Source of the DNA: Branchiostoma floridae | Taxonomy: Eukaryota > Chordata > Leptocardii > Amphioxiformes > Branchiostomatidae | Direction of reading: 5' to 3' | Assembly: GCF_000003815.2 (NCBI RefSeq) | Contig: NC_049982.1 | Span: 899,604-963,603 of the forward strand | Length of the DNA: 64,000 bases | Shown: in pieces, positions 12,808 through 23,406 of the stretch | How the letters are laid out: every line of letters starts with the position of its first letter | Numbering within the stretch: position 1 is the first letter of the stretch | Notes under the pieces: generated by a model | Told to the model about the DNA's origin: nothing | What the model saw: only the letters and a program-made list of their open reading frames with translations | Databases searched by the model: none | Made by a program: the position numbers and the translations under genes

Positions 12808-15800
12808 ATGGCAGCTGCTCTCAGTGGTCCAACTAGCGCACAGATGTCTCTTCTCAGCTGCCCTCTCTGCAGTTTTACCTCCACACACCAGGGGGCGCTA
12901 GAGTCCCACATGGTGAGCCACGTGAGGAGCAAGCCGGAACAGTTCACCTGCAGGATTTGCGGGTATGTAGAATTTGGTATTAAAGGATAATTCATTATGA
13001 TATACATAGATTACACATTATGATATTGTAGTTTGCATATTGTAGTTCGCAGTAGCATCATGTACTGCACTCACATACTATAAATTATAATGGGAAAAAT
13101 TTTAAATTGGATGAATTGTCTTTGCGTCTTTGGGGTGAAGTGGTCTCAGGAAAACTGCGAACGTAAAACCACCGTGAACATTTCTGCATTTACAGTATTT
13201 TGAAGTTGAATATATATTTTGAATGTCCTTTTCCTGTCCCAGGTACAACACAGTCTCCCGAAGTGGATTAATGGAGCATGTTGAAAAGCACAACAGCCGG
13301 AGAGTCGGCAGGAAGGTCACCTCCAAACCGAGCTGCCTTCTGTGCGAGTTCATCGCGTCTGACCGGCTGGAGCTGGAGTTCCACATGTTCACTCACATGG
13401 AGAAGCTGGGGGACCTGCTGCTGTGCAGGGATGGCGATGGTCTCATGGATGTTACGGGTATGTTACGGGTACACTGATGGCACAACAGGTGTGGAGTGTA
13501 ATCTGCTTCTTATCCTAATGTACTGTAAATACAGAAACTTTCGCGGTGGTCGCTTACTACCCGCCTATAAGGACTGTCTTCAGCTTTACATTTTTTTTCG
13601 TCTCTGTGCCTCATTGTTTGGGAGACCATGTTGTTGATTTTCATTGTAGAAACTGTCATTTCAATCTTTTGAAAACACATTTTCATCAATTTTCTGTACT
13701 GAAGTTCTGATTTTTTGGGATGGATGGGTGAACTTTTTGTCTGTCCCAACAACTTGACAAGCTAATTTCAGTCCCAGGATGGAGGGACGGGTCCTGCAGA
13801 CAGCCCTGCCACTTATTACATCATCATACTACAATATCCATTAAAGTAATCTTCTATCTTGTATCTTGTAGATGAACAGGTGGTGGTCCAAGCAGGTGGA
13901 AGACTGGCCATGGGTGGAGAGTCTGGTAACGGTACAGCTCCGAACCTTTACCCGGAGGAAAAACCGCTGTGGTGTGGTGGTGAATATCTACTTATGTCAT
14001 GTCCCGACTCCTTATCCATGTATTTAGGCAAATGCATAATTATAAGTAATATAAACTATGGAACACTCTCTTAAAAAGAATGTTTTGTGACCAACGGAAA
14101 CATTTAGCTTGTAACAGACGCAAACGTTTAGCTTGTACAGTATGTCATTATGCCATTTGCATGTACGTCCATATTCTTGTAATCACAGACCTTAGACGAG
14201 ACTAGTGTCATAATGTATGTCGATGAAGATTCGACATCCAGGTAATAAGATATGCCAAAAAGCATGGATATGATTTTGAAAACGGTCAGACGTTTCACAT
14301 GGTATCCACCATCTATTGTCAGTGACAATGAAGTGATCTGAGTGATCATTGTATAAATTGTTTTATCATTGTTCCCTTACATTGTACCTTGTACAATTGT
14401 CGTGAGATGAAGTTCATTTCATTTATTTATACCACAGAAGAACCGGTGGCAGTCCAAGCAAGAGGGAGACCTGCTACGTCTGGGGAGTCCAAGACAGGCA
14501 AAAAAACGGCTCAGGAGAAACCATTGTGGTGCGGGGAGTGTGGGTTCACGGCACGGTCCAGGAGGGAACTTCAGGGCCACTTGAAAACTCACTACAAGAG
14601 ACCAACAAGCGGGGGTCTTAAGCCTCATGCGGGTGGAGAGGCAAAGAAAGGAGGAAGAAGGTCTCGGAACGCTCGCCCCTTGGAAAAAAAGTTTCTTTGT
14701 AAGGAGTGCGGGTATGTGGCAAAGTACGAAAACGAACTCCGCAACCACTTGAAGACGCATTATGAAAAAGCGCTCTTGTGCGAAGAATGTGGCTTCAAGA
14801 CATGGGTCGAAGTCGAAATGAGGGCCCACACGGGCGAGCGTCCGCTCGAGTGTGCAAAGTGCTGTTTCCGCATCTCTTGTAAGGTGGCGATGCGCGAACA
14901 CAGGAAGACTCACGAGACTACACTGGTGTGCTGGCAGTGCGGGTACAAAGCGAAGTATGATAACGAACTCCGTAACCACTTGAGGACTCATAACGAGAAA
15001 GCGCTCGTGTGTGAAGAGTGCGGCTTCAAGACGTGGGTTGAAACTGAGATGAGGGCCCACACAGGCGATCGCCCACTCAAGTGCGACAAGTGCAGTTACA
15101 CTGTCTCCTGCAAGGTGGTGATGAGCAAGCATAGGAGGACTCACGTGGAAAAGAAGACTCCTCTGGTGTGTAAAAAGTGCGGCTACCAAACCATAAGAAA
15201 ACACAACTTTCTCGCACATCTACGACTTCACACAGGCGAGAAGCCATTCTCCTGCGGACAGTGCGACTACAAAACGGCGTTCAAGACTTCGCTGACGCTA
15301 CACTTCAAGACCAACAAGAGCAAAGAGCCCCTGTCGTGTGAGGACTGCAGTTTTAGCACAACCTGCAAGAGGGCGATGCGGACGCACCTTAAGGACCACA
15401 CCTACGCGTGCAAGACGTGCGACGCCGTGTTGAACTCAAAGGAAGAACTCCAAAAGCATGTGAGGAACCATCAGAAGGAAGAATCTGAAAAAGCGCTGCG
15501 ATGCAAAGTCTGCGACTACAAGGCATTCAGCAGGCCCTGCCTTGAGATCCACATGCGTAAGCACACCGGCGAGAAACCCTTCGCGTGCCAGGAGTGCAGC
15601 TACCGGGCCAAGGCAAAGTCCACTCTGAAGATCCACATCGCGAACAAGCACAAGAAGACCTTCCGGTGCCTCGAATGCGGTTTTGGTACGGACGAGGAGG
15701 ACTCCATGGACGAACACGTCAAGGTACACGTGAAGCATTTCACCTGCGGGGACTGTGAGTTTGTGGCAACCGCTCAGGAGGACATTGATGCTCACATGAG

Positions 15801-15915
15801 CACTCACGCAAGCGGCACTGAGGCCATCATGTGCGGGAAGTGCCGCCGGTACTGGACAACCATCCCCAGCAAAATTGGGGTGCACATGCAGACTTGTTGT
15901 GCAGACAAACTCTGA
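12808..15915 (+). CDS. ZNF-1: poly-C2H2 zinc-finger protein, three or four coding exons
   Basis: Coding exons 12808-12962, 13243-13457 and 14438-15915 join in frame to 615 codons. Splice sites are gg|GTATGT, CCCAG|g, acgg|GTATGT and CCACAG|aa. The first intron splits a finger: CRICG in exon one joins YNTV...HVEKH in the next, restoring C-X2-C-X12-H-X3-H. This is strong support for the model. Exons 1-2 encode three fingers, the first ending LESHMVSH. The last exon encodes about 16 finger units. Two are collapsed (EMRAHTGERP and EMRAHTGDRP, second His lost), one ends HFKTN, and the last is C2HC (HMQTC). Presumed nuclear DNA-binding regulator with no KRAB or BTB domain visible. The start ATG at 12808 follows a plausible acceptor at 12790. 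TGA stop at 15913. Species-level orthology is unknown. Confidence 0.85.
13100..13197. mobile_element. Partial TACTGTAAATGC-family MITE in ZNF-1 intron
   Basis: Ends gcatttacagta at 13197 and carries accaccgtgaacatttctgc, the mirror of the family terminus. Only one end is recognisable. It lies between the first two coding exons. Confidence 0.6.
13521..13557. mobile_element. End fragment of TACTGTAAATGC-family MITE
   Basis: tactgtaaatacagaaac followed by ttcgcggtgg matches the family left end. The rest is absent or diverged. Confidence 0.55.
13872..13979 (+). other. Candidate alternative cassette exon of ZNF-1 (partial exon duplicate)
   Basis: Acceptor TTGTAG|at and donor g|GTGAAT bound 108 nt of open frame (36 codons, phase 1 at both ends), so it can be included or skipped without changing frame. 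Its start (EQVVVQAGGRLAM...GES) parallels the start of the next exon (EEPVAVQARGRPAT...GES), and its end (EEKPLWCGG) parallels EKPLWCGEC there. It thus looks like a truncated duplicate of the 5' end of the large exon, stopping inside a finger. Inclusion would add a linker, not a finger. Expression is untested. Confidence 0.5.
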
Positions 15916-16375
15916 TGATGCCGCGCCATTAGGTGTGGGTACAGGTGCGGTACTGGTATGGTGTACGGTACGAAACCATTTTTTTTTCTTGTTGGACTGG
16001 TCCAGAAAAAAAATGGACCTAAAAAATCAGTGGAAAATGAACAGATTATGTTGGCAGATGTTCATGCGTTTTGGGTCCAACAAAAAAGAACAAAAGCAAC
16101 GTCCACGACCATGATAGAAAATGGTACAAAAACGGCTAAAGACTCGTTTAAAAAAACAGCCTCAGCCAAACCTCTGCTTGGAGAGTATATGGTACGTGAC
16201 CCGGCAGTCTGATGAATGACCTACCAACTTTGACCTCACCACACATGATTTAGGACACCTGCTGGCTTTTTTGTCATTCTCTGTTGATGTGAAGCATAAG
16301 GCTTTTTCAAGCAGCCAGTACAATGTGGGTTCGCTGCACCTATGTTCAGTTTTAGCCAAGTATGCCTTCATACAT

Positions 16376-16547
16376 TAGCCTCCTTCGCAGATATTGAGCA
16401 TTGCTGGCTTTTATTTTCTAGAGGGAGGGGGGGGGTGAAACTCCTTCCACGGCAAACTACCTCTCTTGGCAAACTCCCTTGACAAACTCCCTTTTTCCGG
16501 CATTCCCCCTTCCATAGAATTAATAAAAAAGTCTGCAAAGGAGGCTA
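16376..16547. mobile_element. MITE with TAGCCTCC termini
   Basis: tagcctccttcgcagat at 16376 is mirrored by gtctgcaaaggaggcta ending at 16547 (near-perfect inverted repeat). Interior is short and non-coding, with a G-run near 16425. Lies 3' of ZNF-1. The region 15916-16375 between the stop and this element holds low-complexity A-rich sequence and a half copy of the CTCTGCTTGGAGAGTA-ended MITE (end at 16172-16189); I see no gene there. Confidence 0.75.
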
Positions 16548-16731
16548 CTACTCAAACATGATGTTGCTGGTTTTACATCACCAAATGAAATAACAAATGT
16601 AATAATCTCTTACAACTTGTCTGAGTCGAGGCCAAACCATGGGATGAAACCCCTACTCATGGGTCCATGCTGATTGTATACCAATTATAACATACCTGCC
16701 AGACCTAAGAAACAAGAATAATATAGGATAT

Positions 16732-16950
16732 TAGGAGAATTCTTGTACACAACCAAAATTAAACTTACTTGCTTACGTTTTGGTGTCTATCAGACACCTT
16801 CCTCAGAGCTTCTGACTGGAGTTCTGCTTCTCGTCGTCGCTATATGTAGCCGATGTAGGTGGCACTTTTGCGACGAGAAGATTATCCCAAACGTGTGCAA
16901 GTTTGTAACCCCCCTCGTCCCAATTTTGGTTGTGTACAAGAATTCTCCTA
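16732..16950. mobile_element. Element with perfect 29-bp inverted ends
   Basis: 16732-16760 (taggagaattcttgtacaca...) is the exact reverse complement of 16922-16950. The 161-bp interior shows no coding. Foldback or MITE; superfamily undetermined. Confidence 0.8.
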
Positions 16951-17340
16951 TATTCTACCAACCTGAAGAAATTATTTTCGGAAGAATAATATACTGTTTT
17001 GTAATTGTTACTTTATGCGCAAGTTAAACCTGACTTGACTTTGACTTGACTTGATTGATTATGAGACAAGTCATTACACGGGTCTGCCTAGGCAGCTTTG
17101 GGCTGGTAGCGGCAGAGCCTGGAGTCACTAATGGCTATTGTAACAGAATTATCATCAAGTGTTCATATGCATGTTATGAAGTTTCATGATGATGTCAATG
17201 CTGTATAATGTATTTGTGCAGTAAAGCTACCAAGAAAACAGTGTGCTGTATTTAGTTTTTATTTCAACTTTTATTTACAAAAACACATACTAGTGACAGC
17301 AGACTTTGGCCGAGTCTCTGCCGCATAGGGCACATCTGTA

Positions 17341-17551
17341 AGCTGACTTACTCTCCAAGCAGAGGTTAGGCTTCGGCTGTTTTTTTAACGGGTTTTTAGT
17401 TGTTTTTATCTGGCTTTCTATTTTGTCATTTTTCTTGAAGTGCGCCAGTTAGGTTTTGACACAGCAAGACATAAAAAAAAATGGAAAGCTCGATAAAAAC
17501 GACTAAAGAAAACGTTTAAAAAAAACTCTGCTTGGAGAGTATAAGCTGACT
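17341..17551. mobile_element. MITE with CTCTGCTTGGAGAGTA termini
   Basis: agctgacttactctccaagc...gag at 17341-17364 is mirrored at 17526-17551 with a two-base difference. A second, half copy of the same terminus lies at 16172-16189, so the family occurs twice in this intergenic stretch. Confidence 0.75.
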
Positions 17552-17691
17552 CAGGTCTGTTGCAGAGTTCTTTTCGCAGGATCCGCTTTTCTTCTGCCAT
17601 GCACATCAGTCAGTAAATGAGCTACTGTATTTCCCTGTATATTCTAATTGTGTCGGGTCATGCCTCTAGGGAAAAGGTCAATACTGTAAAT

Positions 17692-17774
17692 ACAGAAATG
17701 TTCACGGTGGTTTTATATTCGCGGTTTTCGTGGTGGCCACTTCACTGCAGAACCACCGCATAAATTTTCCTAGT
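17692..17774. mobile_element. Partial TACTGTAAATGC-family MITE
   Basis: Begins tactgtaaatacagaaatg and shows cggtttt and accaccgca family motifs, but lacks the right end. The remaining sequence to 18200 has no gene that I can see. Confidence 0.65.
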
Positions 17775-18239
17775 GCATTTGTGGAGCAGACAGGTTTACT
17801 GCTGTAAGTTATCATATTTCACAATTGTACATCATACTTGTCTATCACATGTAAAACTTTTCACCATATGCCTTTATATTGAAAATATTACCACTTGTCA
17901 AAATTGGAAAAGTGGAGTTCCAAACACAAACGGGAGTCTGTTTACAGTATCTTCATAGAACCATCTTGGTGGACAAGGTCATGTAATGACCTGAGATGTA
18001 CTGTCACAGGTGCACAAAACCAACTATATATGACATGTAGGTGGTGCAGGGTGTACATTTTAAGATTTGGCCAAAAATATAATGAAAAAAATATAATTTG
18101 AAGTGGTCAGCAGATACAAAGTCATCAGCAAACAATATGGTGGCATTGTTTGAAACTTGAGGTTTTGTTGTACTCTTCTGCCATGCATGTATAAAATTCT
18201 ATGTTTGTGAAATCTGAAGTACATTGTACAACCAATCTT

Positions 18240-18900
18240 TCCACAATACTATCTGTATGCCAGTGAAGCTGATGACCAGTGTGTTTTGCCGAAGGGCAGT
18301 TATACCGGCTATGTAGATACAGACACAGAAGCTGATTTTACCCAGCTTCGTCTTCCACCGCTGTTTAGGGCAAGGCAGCCAAACCGGCCTTAAAGGCCTC
18401 GACTGACGGGGCCTGGGCAGTGTGCCCCGGCAGCCTGTTCCACTCGACAACCGTGTGACGGAAAAAAGAAAATTTGAAGCAGTCTCTTCTAGCTGTGATT
18501 AACTGATATTTAAACATGTGACTTCCTTTGGTTCTGCGTTGGGCTGGTTTAAGGCACTGGGTTAAAGGTATGTTAATGATACCATTCACAATTTTGTAAA
18601 AAGTGATTAGATGTGCATCTCTCCTTCTGTCAGCGAGGAGTGGCCACTGTAGGCTCTTGAGCATTTCTGATACACTACTGGTTCTGCGATAATCGTTGAT
18701 GGTCACCCTCGCAGCTCTATGTTGCACTCTTTCTAGTGCCTGGGCCCCACTGATAGTGTGGGGGTCCCACACTGTTGCACTGTACTCCAAGTGTGGGCGT
18801 ACCAATGCCTTATAGCATGTTGATTTGACCCATGGAGGACAGTGCTGTAGGTTGCGACGTATGACCGCCAGTATCCGATTCGCTTTACCAGTTGCGTATT
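18240..18900 (-). mobile_element. CR1/L2-type non-LTR retrotransposon, 3' end (5'-truncated)
   Basis: On the minus strand, open frame from about 18898 to 18365 reads ATGKANRILAVIRRNLQ... then VRPHLEYSATVWDPHT...LERVQHRAARVT, RRTSSVSEMLKSLQW, and RDCFKFSFFRHTVVEWNRLP. This is the conserved C-terminal region after the reverse transcriptase core in CR1/L2/jockey-like elements. The catalytic core and 5' part are missing. The 3' tail contains tagccggtataactgcc and similar tail-like copies occur at 18910-19040 on the other side. Dead remnant. Confidence 0.88.
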
Positions 18901-19117
18901 TTATATTTGCTATACAGATAAAAAAGCTGGTTTGCTATGCTGAAGGGTGGTTATTTACCGGCTACATGTACAGATACAGAAACTCGTGCATTAAGCAGAA
19001 GGGCAGTTATACCGGCTATACAGGTACATTCAGATACATGATTTTTAGATCCTGTGTATCCACATTCTGCACACAAAATGGTTTGTTCTATGTGCTGAGT
19101 CTCCATATACATGTAGG

Positions 19118-21994
19118 TTATTTTTTGGAACTCTCCTGAGCTGCTGTATCCTCACATTCCCCGGAAGCGCAGGGTTTCTCTCCAGTGTGGGTCTTCATGT
19201 GGGCGACCATCGTGTTCTTGTTGGCTGCCCTAAAGCCGCACTCTGTGCACATGAAGAGTATCCCACCCCTGTGGATCTCCATGTGGTTTCTCAATGCGCT
19301 CTTCTGGGCTGCCCTGTAGTCACATTCAGGACAGGCGTATGGCCTCTCCCCTGTGTGGGTCCGCAGGTGGTTGGTTAACGCACTCCTCTGCGCTGCCTGG
19401 TAGCCGCATTCTGTGCACTTGAACGGTTTCTCGCCCGTGTGGATTCTCAAGTGCCGATCTAAGTCGTTCTTGTCGACTGCACTGTACCCGCATACCTCGC
19501 AGTCAGGCGGTTTCTCTCCTGTGTGAGTCCTCGCGTGCCTGGTCATCATACTCCTCATGGTTGTCCTGTAGCCACACTCCTCACACGTGTAGGGTTTCCC
19601 ACCAGTGTGGGTCTTCAAGTGTTTCTCCAGGTTGCCCCTGAAAGCCGTCTTGTACCCACACTCCGCACAGGAGAAGGGTTTCTCTCCTGTGTGGATCCTC
19701 ATGTGTGCCTCCAGCTTGCTCCTGGAGATCTCCCTGTGGCCGCACTCCCCGCATATGAACGGTTTGGTGTGGATCAAGAGGTGCTTCCTCAGAGAGCTTT
19801 TCAGTGAGGTCCGGTAACTGCATTTCTCACACATAAAAGGTTTGTCAGCACTTATCCGAGATAAAACATCCGCGTGATCGTGAGTTTTCAGACGTTTCTC
19901 AAGTGTGTACTTTGAAGACGTTCTGTAGCTGCATTCATCACATTTGAATGGTTTATTAGTCTTGTGATGAGATGCATGTTTGGATATGTGGGATTCGAGA
20001 TGCTGGTGGTCTGTTGTGGTGAATTTGCAGAACTGATGACTGCATTGAAGCATGACATTGTCTGTACTGGGTTCACTGTTGGTGGCAATACTGTCCTGAC
20101 TGGGCTCACTGTCGGTGGCCATCTTGGTTGTACTGGGCTCACTGTTGGTGGCCATCTTGTCCTGACTGGGCTCACTGTTGGCGGCCACCTTATCCTGACT
20201 GGGCTCACTGTTGGCGGCCATCTTGTCCTGACAGGTTGTATGGCCCTTTTTGACTGCTATATCATCACAAAGATTCCCTGTCAGCATATTTTTGCAGGCG
20301 TGCGCTTTGGAGACATGTTTCTCCAACGTGTACTTGCTAACTGCTGTATAGTCACAGTCTTTACAGACAAAATACTTCTCAGCTCTGTGCGTTTTAGTAT
20401 TGAGGTGTCGTATCATGCGACTCTTGCAGCTGGCCCTGTACCCACACTGCTTGCACACGTAGCGCTTCTCACCCGTGTGCTTTCTCATGTGTGCGTCTAA
20501 CCTGGCTTGGTGACCTGCCCTGTACCCGCACTCTCCGCAAATGAACGGTTTCGTGTGAGTGACCTCGTGTTTCTTCATTTCACCACTGAAAGGTGTCCGG
20601 AACCCGCAAATTCCACACGTGAAACATTCTTCCGCAGACTGGGATTTTAAATCACCGAATGCTACACTCTCGCCTTGCACGTCGCGTTGTTTGTGAACCG
20701 TGCTTGTACGATTAACAGTGTGGGTTTTCATATGCTTTCTCAGTTCGTCACTTATGGATGTCCTGAACCCGCATTTTCCGCACATGAAGGGGTCTTCACC
20801 GGTGGGAGTTCTACTGTAACCGGAGGATCTAATTCTCACATGTACCTTATCCTGACTGGGCTCACTGTTGGTAGACATGTTGTCCTGACAGGGCTCCCTG
20901 TTGGTGGACATCTTGTCCTGACTGGGCTCACTGTTGGTGGCCATTTTGTTCTGACTGGGCTCCCTGTCGGCAACCATCTTTTGTTGACTAAGCTCACTGA
21001 AGGTGGCCATCTTGTCCTGACTGGGCCCACCGTTGGTGGCCATCTTGTCTTGATTTGGCTCACTGTTGCAATTGGTGGCCATATGCATCTTTCCCTTGAC
21101 TGCCATCTTGTTCTGACTGAGTGTGTTGATGCTTGCCCGATAGCTATTGCCACATACCTTCCACGTCAGCATGTTGTCGCTGGTGTGGACTCTAGAAACG
21201 TGCTTCTTCAGTGCGTCCTTGGTGCCCGTCCTGTGGTCGCATTCCACGCACACGAAGGGTTTCTCACCTGTGTGGGTTTTCAAGTGGACGGCGAGTCCAC
21301 TCTTGTACCTGGCCCTGTACCCACACTCCAAGCAGACGTGTGGTTTCTCCTCTGTGTGGGTTCTCATATGTTTCACCATCAGGCTTCTGCTGGATGTCTT
21401 GTAGCCACACATCCCGCACGTTATTGACGGTTTCTCACATGCGTGAGTCTTCATGTGTCTTTGTAAGGCGTACTTTTGGTTCGACCTGTACTCACATTCT
21501 TCACAGGCGAAGAGTCTCTCACCTGTGTGAGTCTTGACGTGCCTGCCAAAGTGGCCCTTATGGTCTGTCCTGTACCCGCACTCCCCACACACAAGGATTG
21601 CTTTCCCAGTCTTGGTGCGGCTGCCCAAATTACTCTCTTCATTAGGCCTGCTCTCACATTGACTGAAGGAAGAGGGTTTCTCTCCAGTATGATCTATATC
21701 ATACATGTCCTTTGCACTCTTGCTACTTGCTCTGTAGCCAATGTCGGCAGCCATTTTGTCTAGACTGAGTTCATTTTTAATGGCCAATTTGGCCATCTTG
21801 TCATGCCTGGGTCCCAAGTCTGTAGCCATCTTTTCCTGAATGGACTCAAAGTTTGTGGCAATCTTGTCCTGACTGGACTCACTGTTGGAAGCCATATTGT
21901 CTTGACCGGGTTCAATTTTAATGGCCAACTTGTCCCAACTTGGCTTGCAGTTGCTGGCCACCCTGCCTTGTCTGGACTCACTTTTGGTTGACAT
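19118..21994 (-). CDS. ZNF-2: ~20-finger C2H2 protein with 11-residue repeat linkers
   Basis: Uninterrupted frame of about 958 codons from the first in-frame ATG (21994). The frame is open back to a TAG near 22061. Order: N-terminal SEPSQDKM-like repeats, fingers 1-5 (from CGECGYRTDHKGHF), a repeat linker, fingers 6-10, a second repeat linker, then a finger CSHQFCKFTTTDHQHLESH (C-X4-C spacing) and fingers to about 20. One finger has lost its first His (EKRLKTH) and the C-terminal unit (ECEDTAAQESS) is degenerate. Linkers are TGEKPF-like. Presumed nuclear DNA-binding regulator. An upstream 38-codon frame at 22166-22050 encodes a remnant of the family N-terminal finger in another frame, so either the start has moved downstream or a frameshift separates them. 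Convergent with ZNF-1. Confidence 0.85.
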   Translation of the reverse strand: MSTKSESRQGRVASNCKPSWDKLAIKIEPGQDNMASNSESSQDKIATNFESIQEKMATDLGPRHDKMAKLAIKNELSLDKMAADIGYRASSKSAKDMYDIDHTGEKPSSFSQCESRPNEESNLGSRTKTGKAILVCGECGYRTDHKGHFGRHVKTHTGERLFACEECEYRSNQKYALQRHMKTHACEKPSITCGMCGYKTSSRSLMVKHMRTHTEEKPHVCLECGYRARYKSGLAVHLKTHTGEKPFVCVECDHRTGTKDALKKHVSRVHTSDNMLTWKVCGNSYRASINTLSQNKMAVKGKMHMATNCNSEPNQDKMATNGGPSQDKMATFSELSQQKMVADREPSQNKMATNSEPSQDKMSTNREPCQDNMSTNSEPSQDKVHVRIRSSGYSRTPTGEDPFMCGKCGFRTSISDELRKHMKTHTVNRTSTVHKQRDVQGESVAFGDLKSQSAEECFTCGICGFRTPFSGEMKKHEVTHTKPFICGECGYRAGHQARLDAHMRKHTGEKRYVCKQCGYRASCKSRMIRHLNTKTHRAEKYFVCKDCDYTAVSKYTLEKHVSKAHACKNMLTGNLCDDIAVKKGHTTCQDKMAANSEPSQDKVAANSEPSQDKMATNSEPSTTKMATDSEPSQDSIATNSEPSTDNVMLQCSHQFCKFTTTDHQHLESHISKHASHHKTNKPFKCDECSYRTSSKYTLEKRLKTHDHADVLSRISADKPFMCEKCSYRTSLKSSLRKHLLIHTKPFICGECGHREISRSKLEAHMRIHTGEKPFSCAECGYKTAFRGNLEKHLKTHTGGKPYTCEECGYRTTMRSMMTRHARTHTGEKPPDCEVCGYSAVDKNDLDRHLRIHTGEKPFKCTECGYQAAQRSALTNHLRTHTGERPYACPECDYRAAQKSALRNHMEIHRGGILFMCTECGFRAANKNTMVAHMKTHTGEKPCASGECEDTAAQESSKK

Positions 21995-22062
21995 CTTGTC
22001 TTGACTGGGTTCAATTCTTATGGCCACCTTGTCTTGTCTAAGCTCACTTTTAATCTTGTCCT
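20040..22062 (-). repeat. Coding 33-bp minisatellite in three blocks of ZNF-2
   Basis: Units of 33 bp, sense form near cagtcaggacaagatggcca, occupy about 20043-20250, 20835-21115 and 21745-22062. They encode an 11-residue repeat close to NSEPSQDKMAT. The same repeat is in ZNF-6 (57105-57345) and the ZNF-7 pseudogene (62145-62300). Each unit typically carries an in-frame ATG in the context gacaagATGgcc. Some units read IKIE, IKNE or IKSE. Confidence 0.88.
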
Positions 22063-22166
22063 AACTGTAAGCCATGTTGTTTGTAACTTAAGGGTTTTGC
22101 ATGGTTGCAGATGTGAGACTCTAGCTGCAACATGTCTGTAGTAGGGTCAGTGTCATCCGGATTCAT
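22050..22166 (-). other. Upstream short frame: remnant of the family N-terminal finger of ZNF-2
   Basis: ATG at 22166 follows the acceptor TTTTACAG|aataaaag (exon start 22174). The 38-codon frame reads MNPDDTDPTTDMLQLESHIC... then stops. TTD..QLESHI.NH matches the family signature TTDQQQLESHMFTH but the CxxC part is gone. The main frame is offset by one base, and has TAG where other repeat units have the CAG of SQDK. It is either a uORF or a broken original N-terminus. Confidence 0.55.
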
Positions 22167-22721
22167 CTTTTATTCTGTAAAACAAAGATGAATATGTTGA
22201 TAAAGGTATCCAGGTAAAGCTAAAATGTGCAAGACAAGAAAAAAGGCAACATTTTTAACAAATGGTTTACCATTCATTGAAAAAGAAAATATGAAGTTTT
22301 GGCATGCCCCCCTAGATGCAATATGGCCAATCTGAAATGTTCAGTTACCATAACATTACAAGAGAGGTTTAATGAAAATACAAAGGGTTGATATAAAATG
22401 GCAAAAAAATAGAACTATTTGTCATAATACATCATCATCTAAATCTCTGTGACCAATGAGACTACTCTCACCAGCCATTGGTAACTCACATTCCGCATAT
22501 GGCCAATACGATACAAAAGTTCAGCACAATACTAGTACAGATATACATATACATAAGCAATGTACATGTATCAGCAATAATCATTTGGAACAACATTGTT
22601 TCCATATACTGTGCACACGTGTTTGATACAGACAAAATTTTACATGTGTGCTACGGAAGAGACAAGACTCCAACGGTTGCAGCGGTGACAGGTGCATAGC
22701 AGACGACAAGGTGGCTAGACA

Positions 22722-22849
22722 TAGTCTCTACCAGACTCCGGATCGCTGGAAAAATCGTAGAAATGGAACAAATAGAGGAGTAAGCCGGCCAGAGGAATAT
22801 AACCGGCCAGGGAACAGCACGCAGATCATCCGGAGTCTGGTAGAGACTA
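22722..22849. mobile_element. 128-bp MITE with perfect 22-bp inverted ends
   Basis: tagtctctaccagactccgg... at 22722-22743 is the exact reverse complement of 22828-22849. Lies in the inferred first intron of ZNF-2 (22175-23484). The remainder of that intron shows nothing else recognisable apart from the G-tract near its 5' end. Confidence 0.8.
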
Positions 22850-23406
22850 GCCAGACACACCAGCAGCAGAGAAAGCATGCAGAATCCCATGTTTACTACC
22901 TGGTCAATCACTTAAACTTGTCCGTCATTACTCGAATACCAACCTCCTTGGTACTACTACTACTAGTATGCACTATTTTCATATGAGTGCAAATAAGTTT
23001 AGTTTCGGTCCATAATCTAATCTTTTGTAACCTACTAAGTTACCAAGCCCTACTGTACCAACATAAAAAATATCATCATGATACATCCATGATATCGATG
23101 ATATTTAATTTACTCAAGCCAAGGAGGTTAAAAATCTTGCTCAAGCTATGCTCTCCGCAAACGTACACACACGCACGCAAGACAACACTCTTGGCGAATA
23201 TAGCCGATGACCTGAAGTGACAAGATCAGTCCACTACAGGAGTCCACTCCTCCCTCGACTGAAGATGGTATGCAGGTATATAACCTCTTCCTGCTTCACA
23301 TTTTATTCTAGAACTGAATGTACAATGTATCATGTCCGAAAGACTAGTCCAGTTAGTCTACATAATTTCGTCTAGTATTGAAAAGAAAAATACACATATT
23401 TAGTCT

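Noticed and set aside
14419-15219. 266-codon antisense frame opposite ZNF-1
   Set aside because: Shadow of the finger array on the other strand. No homology, and the sense strand carries clear C2H2 fingers.
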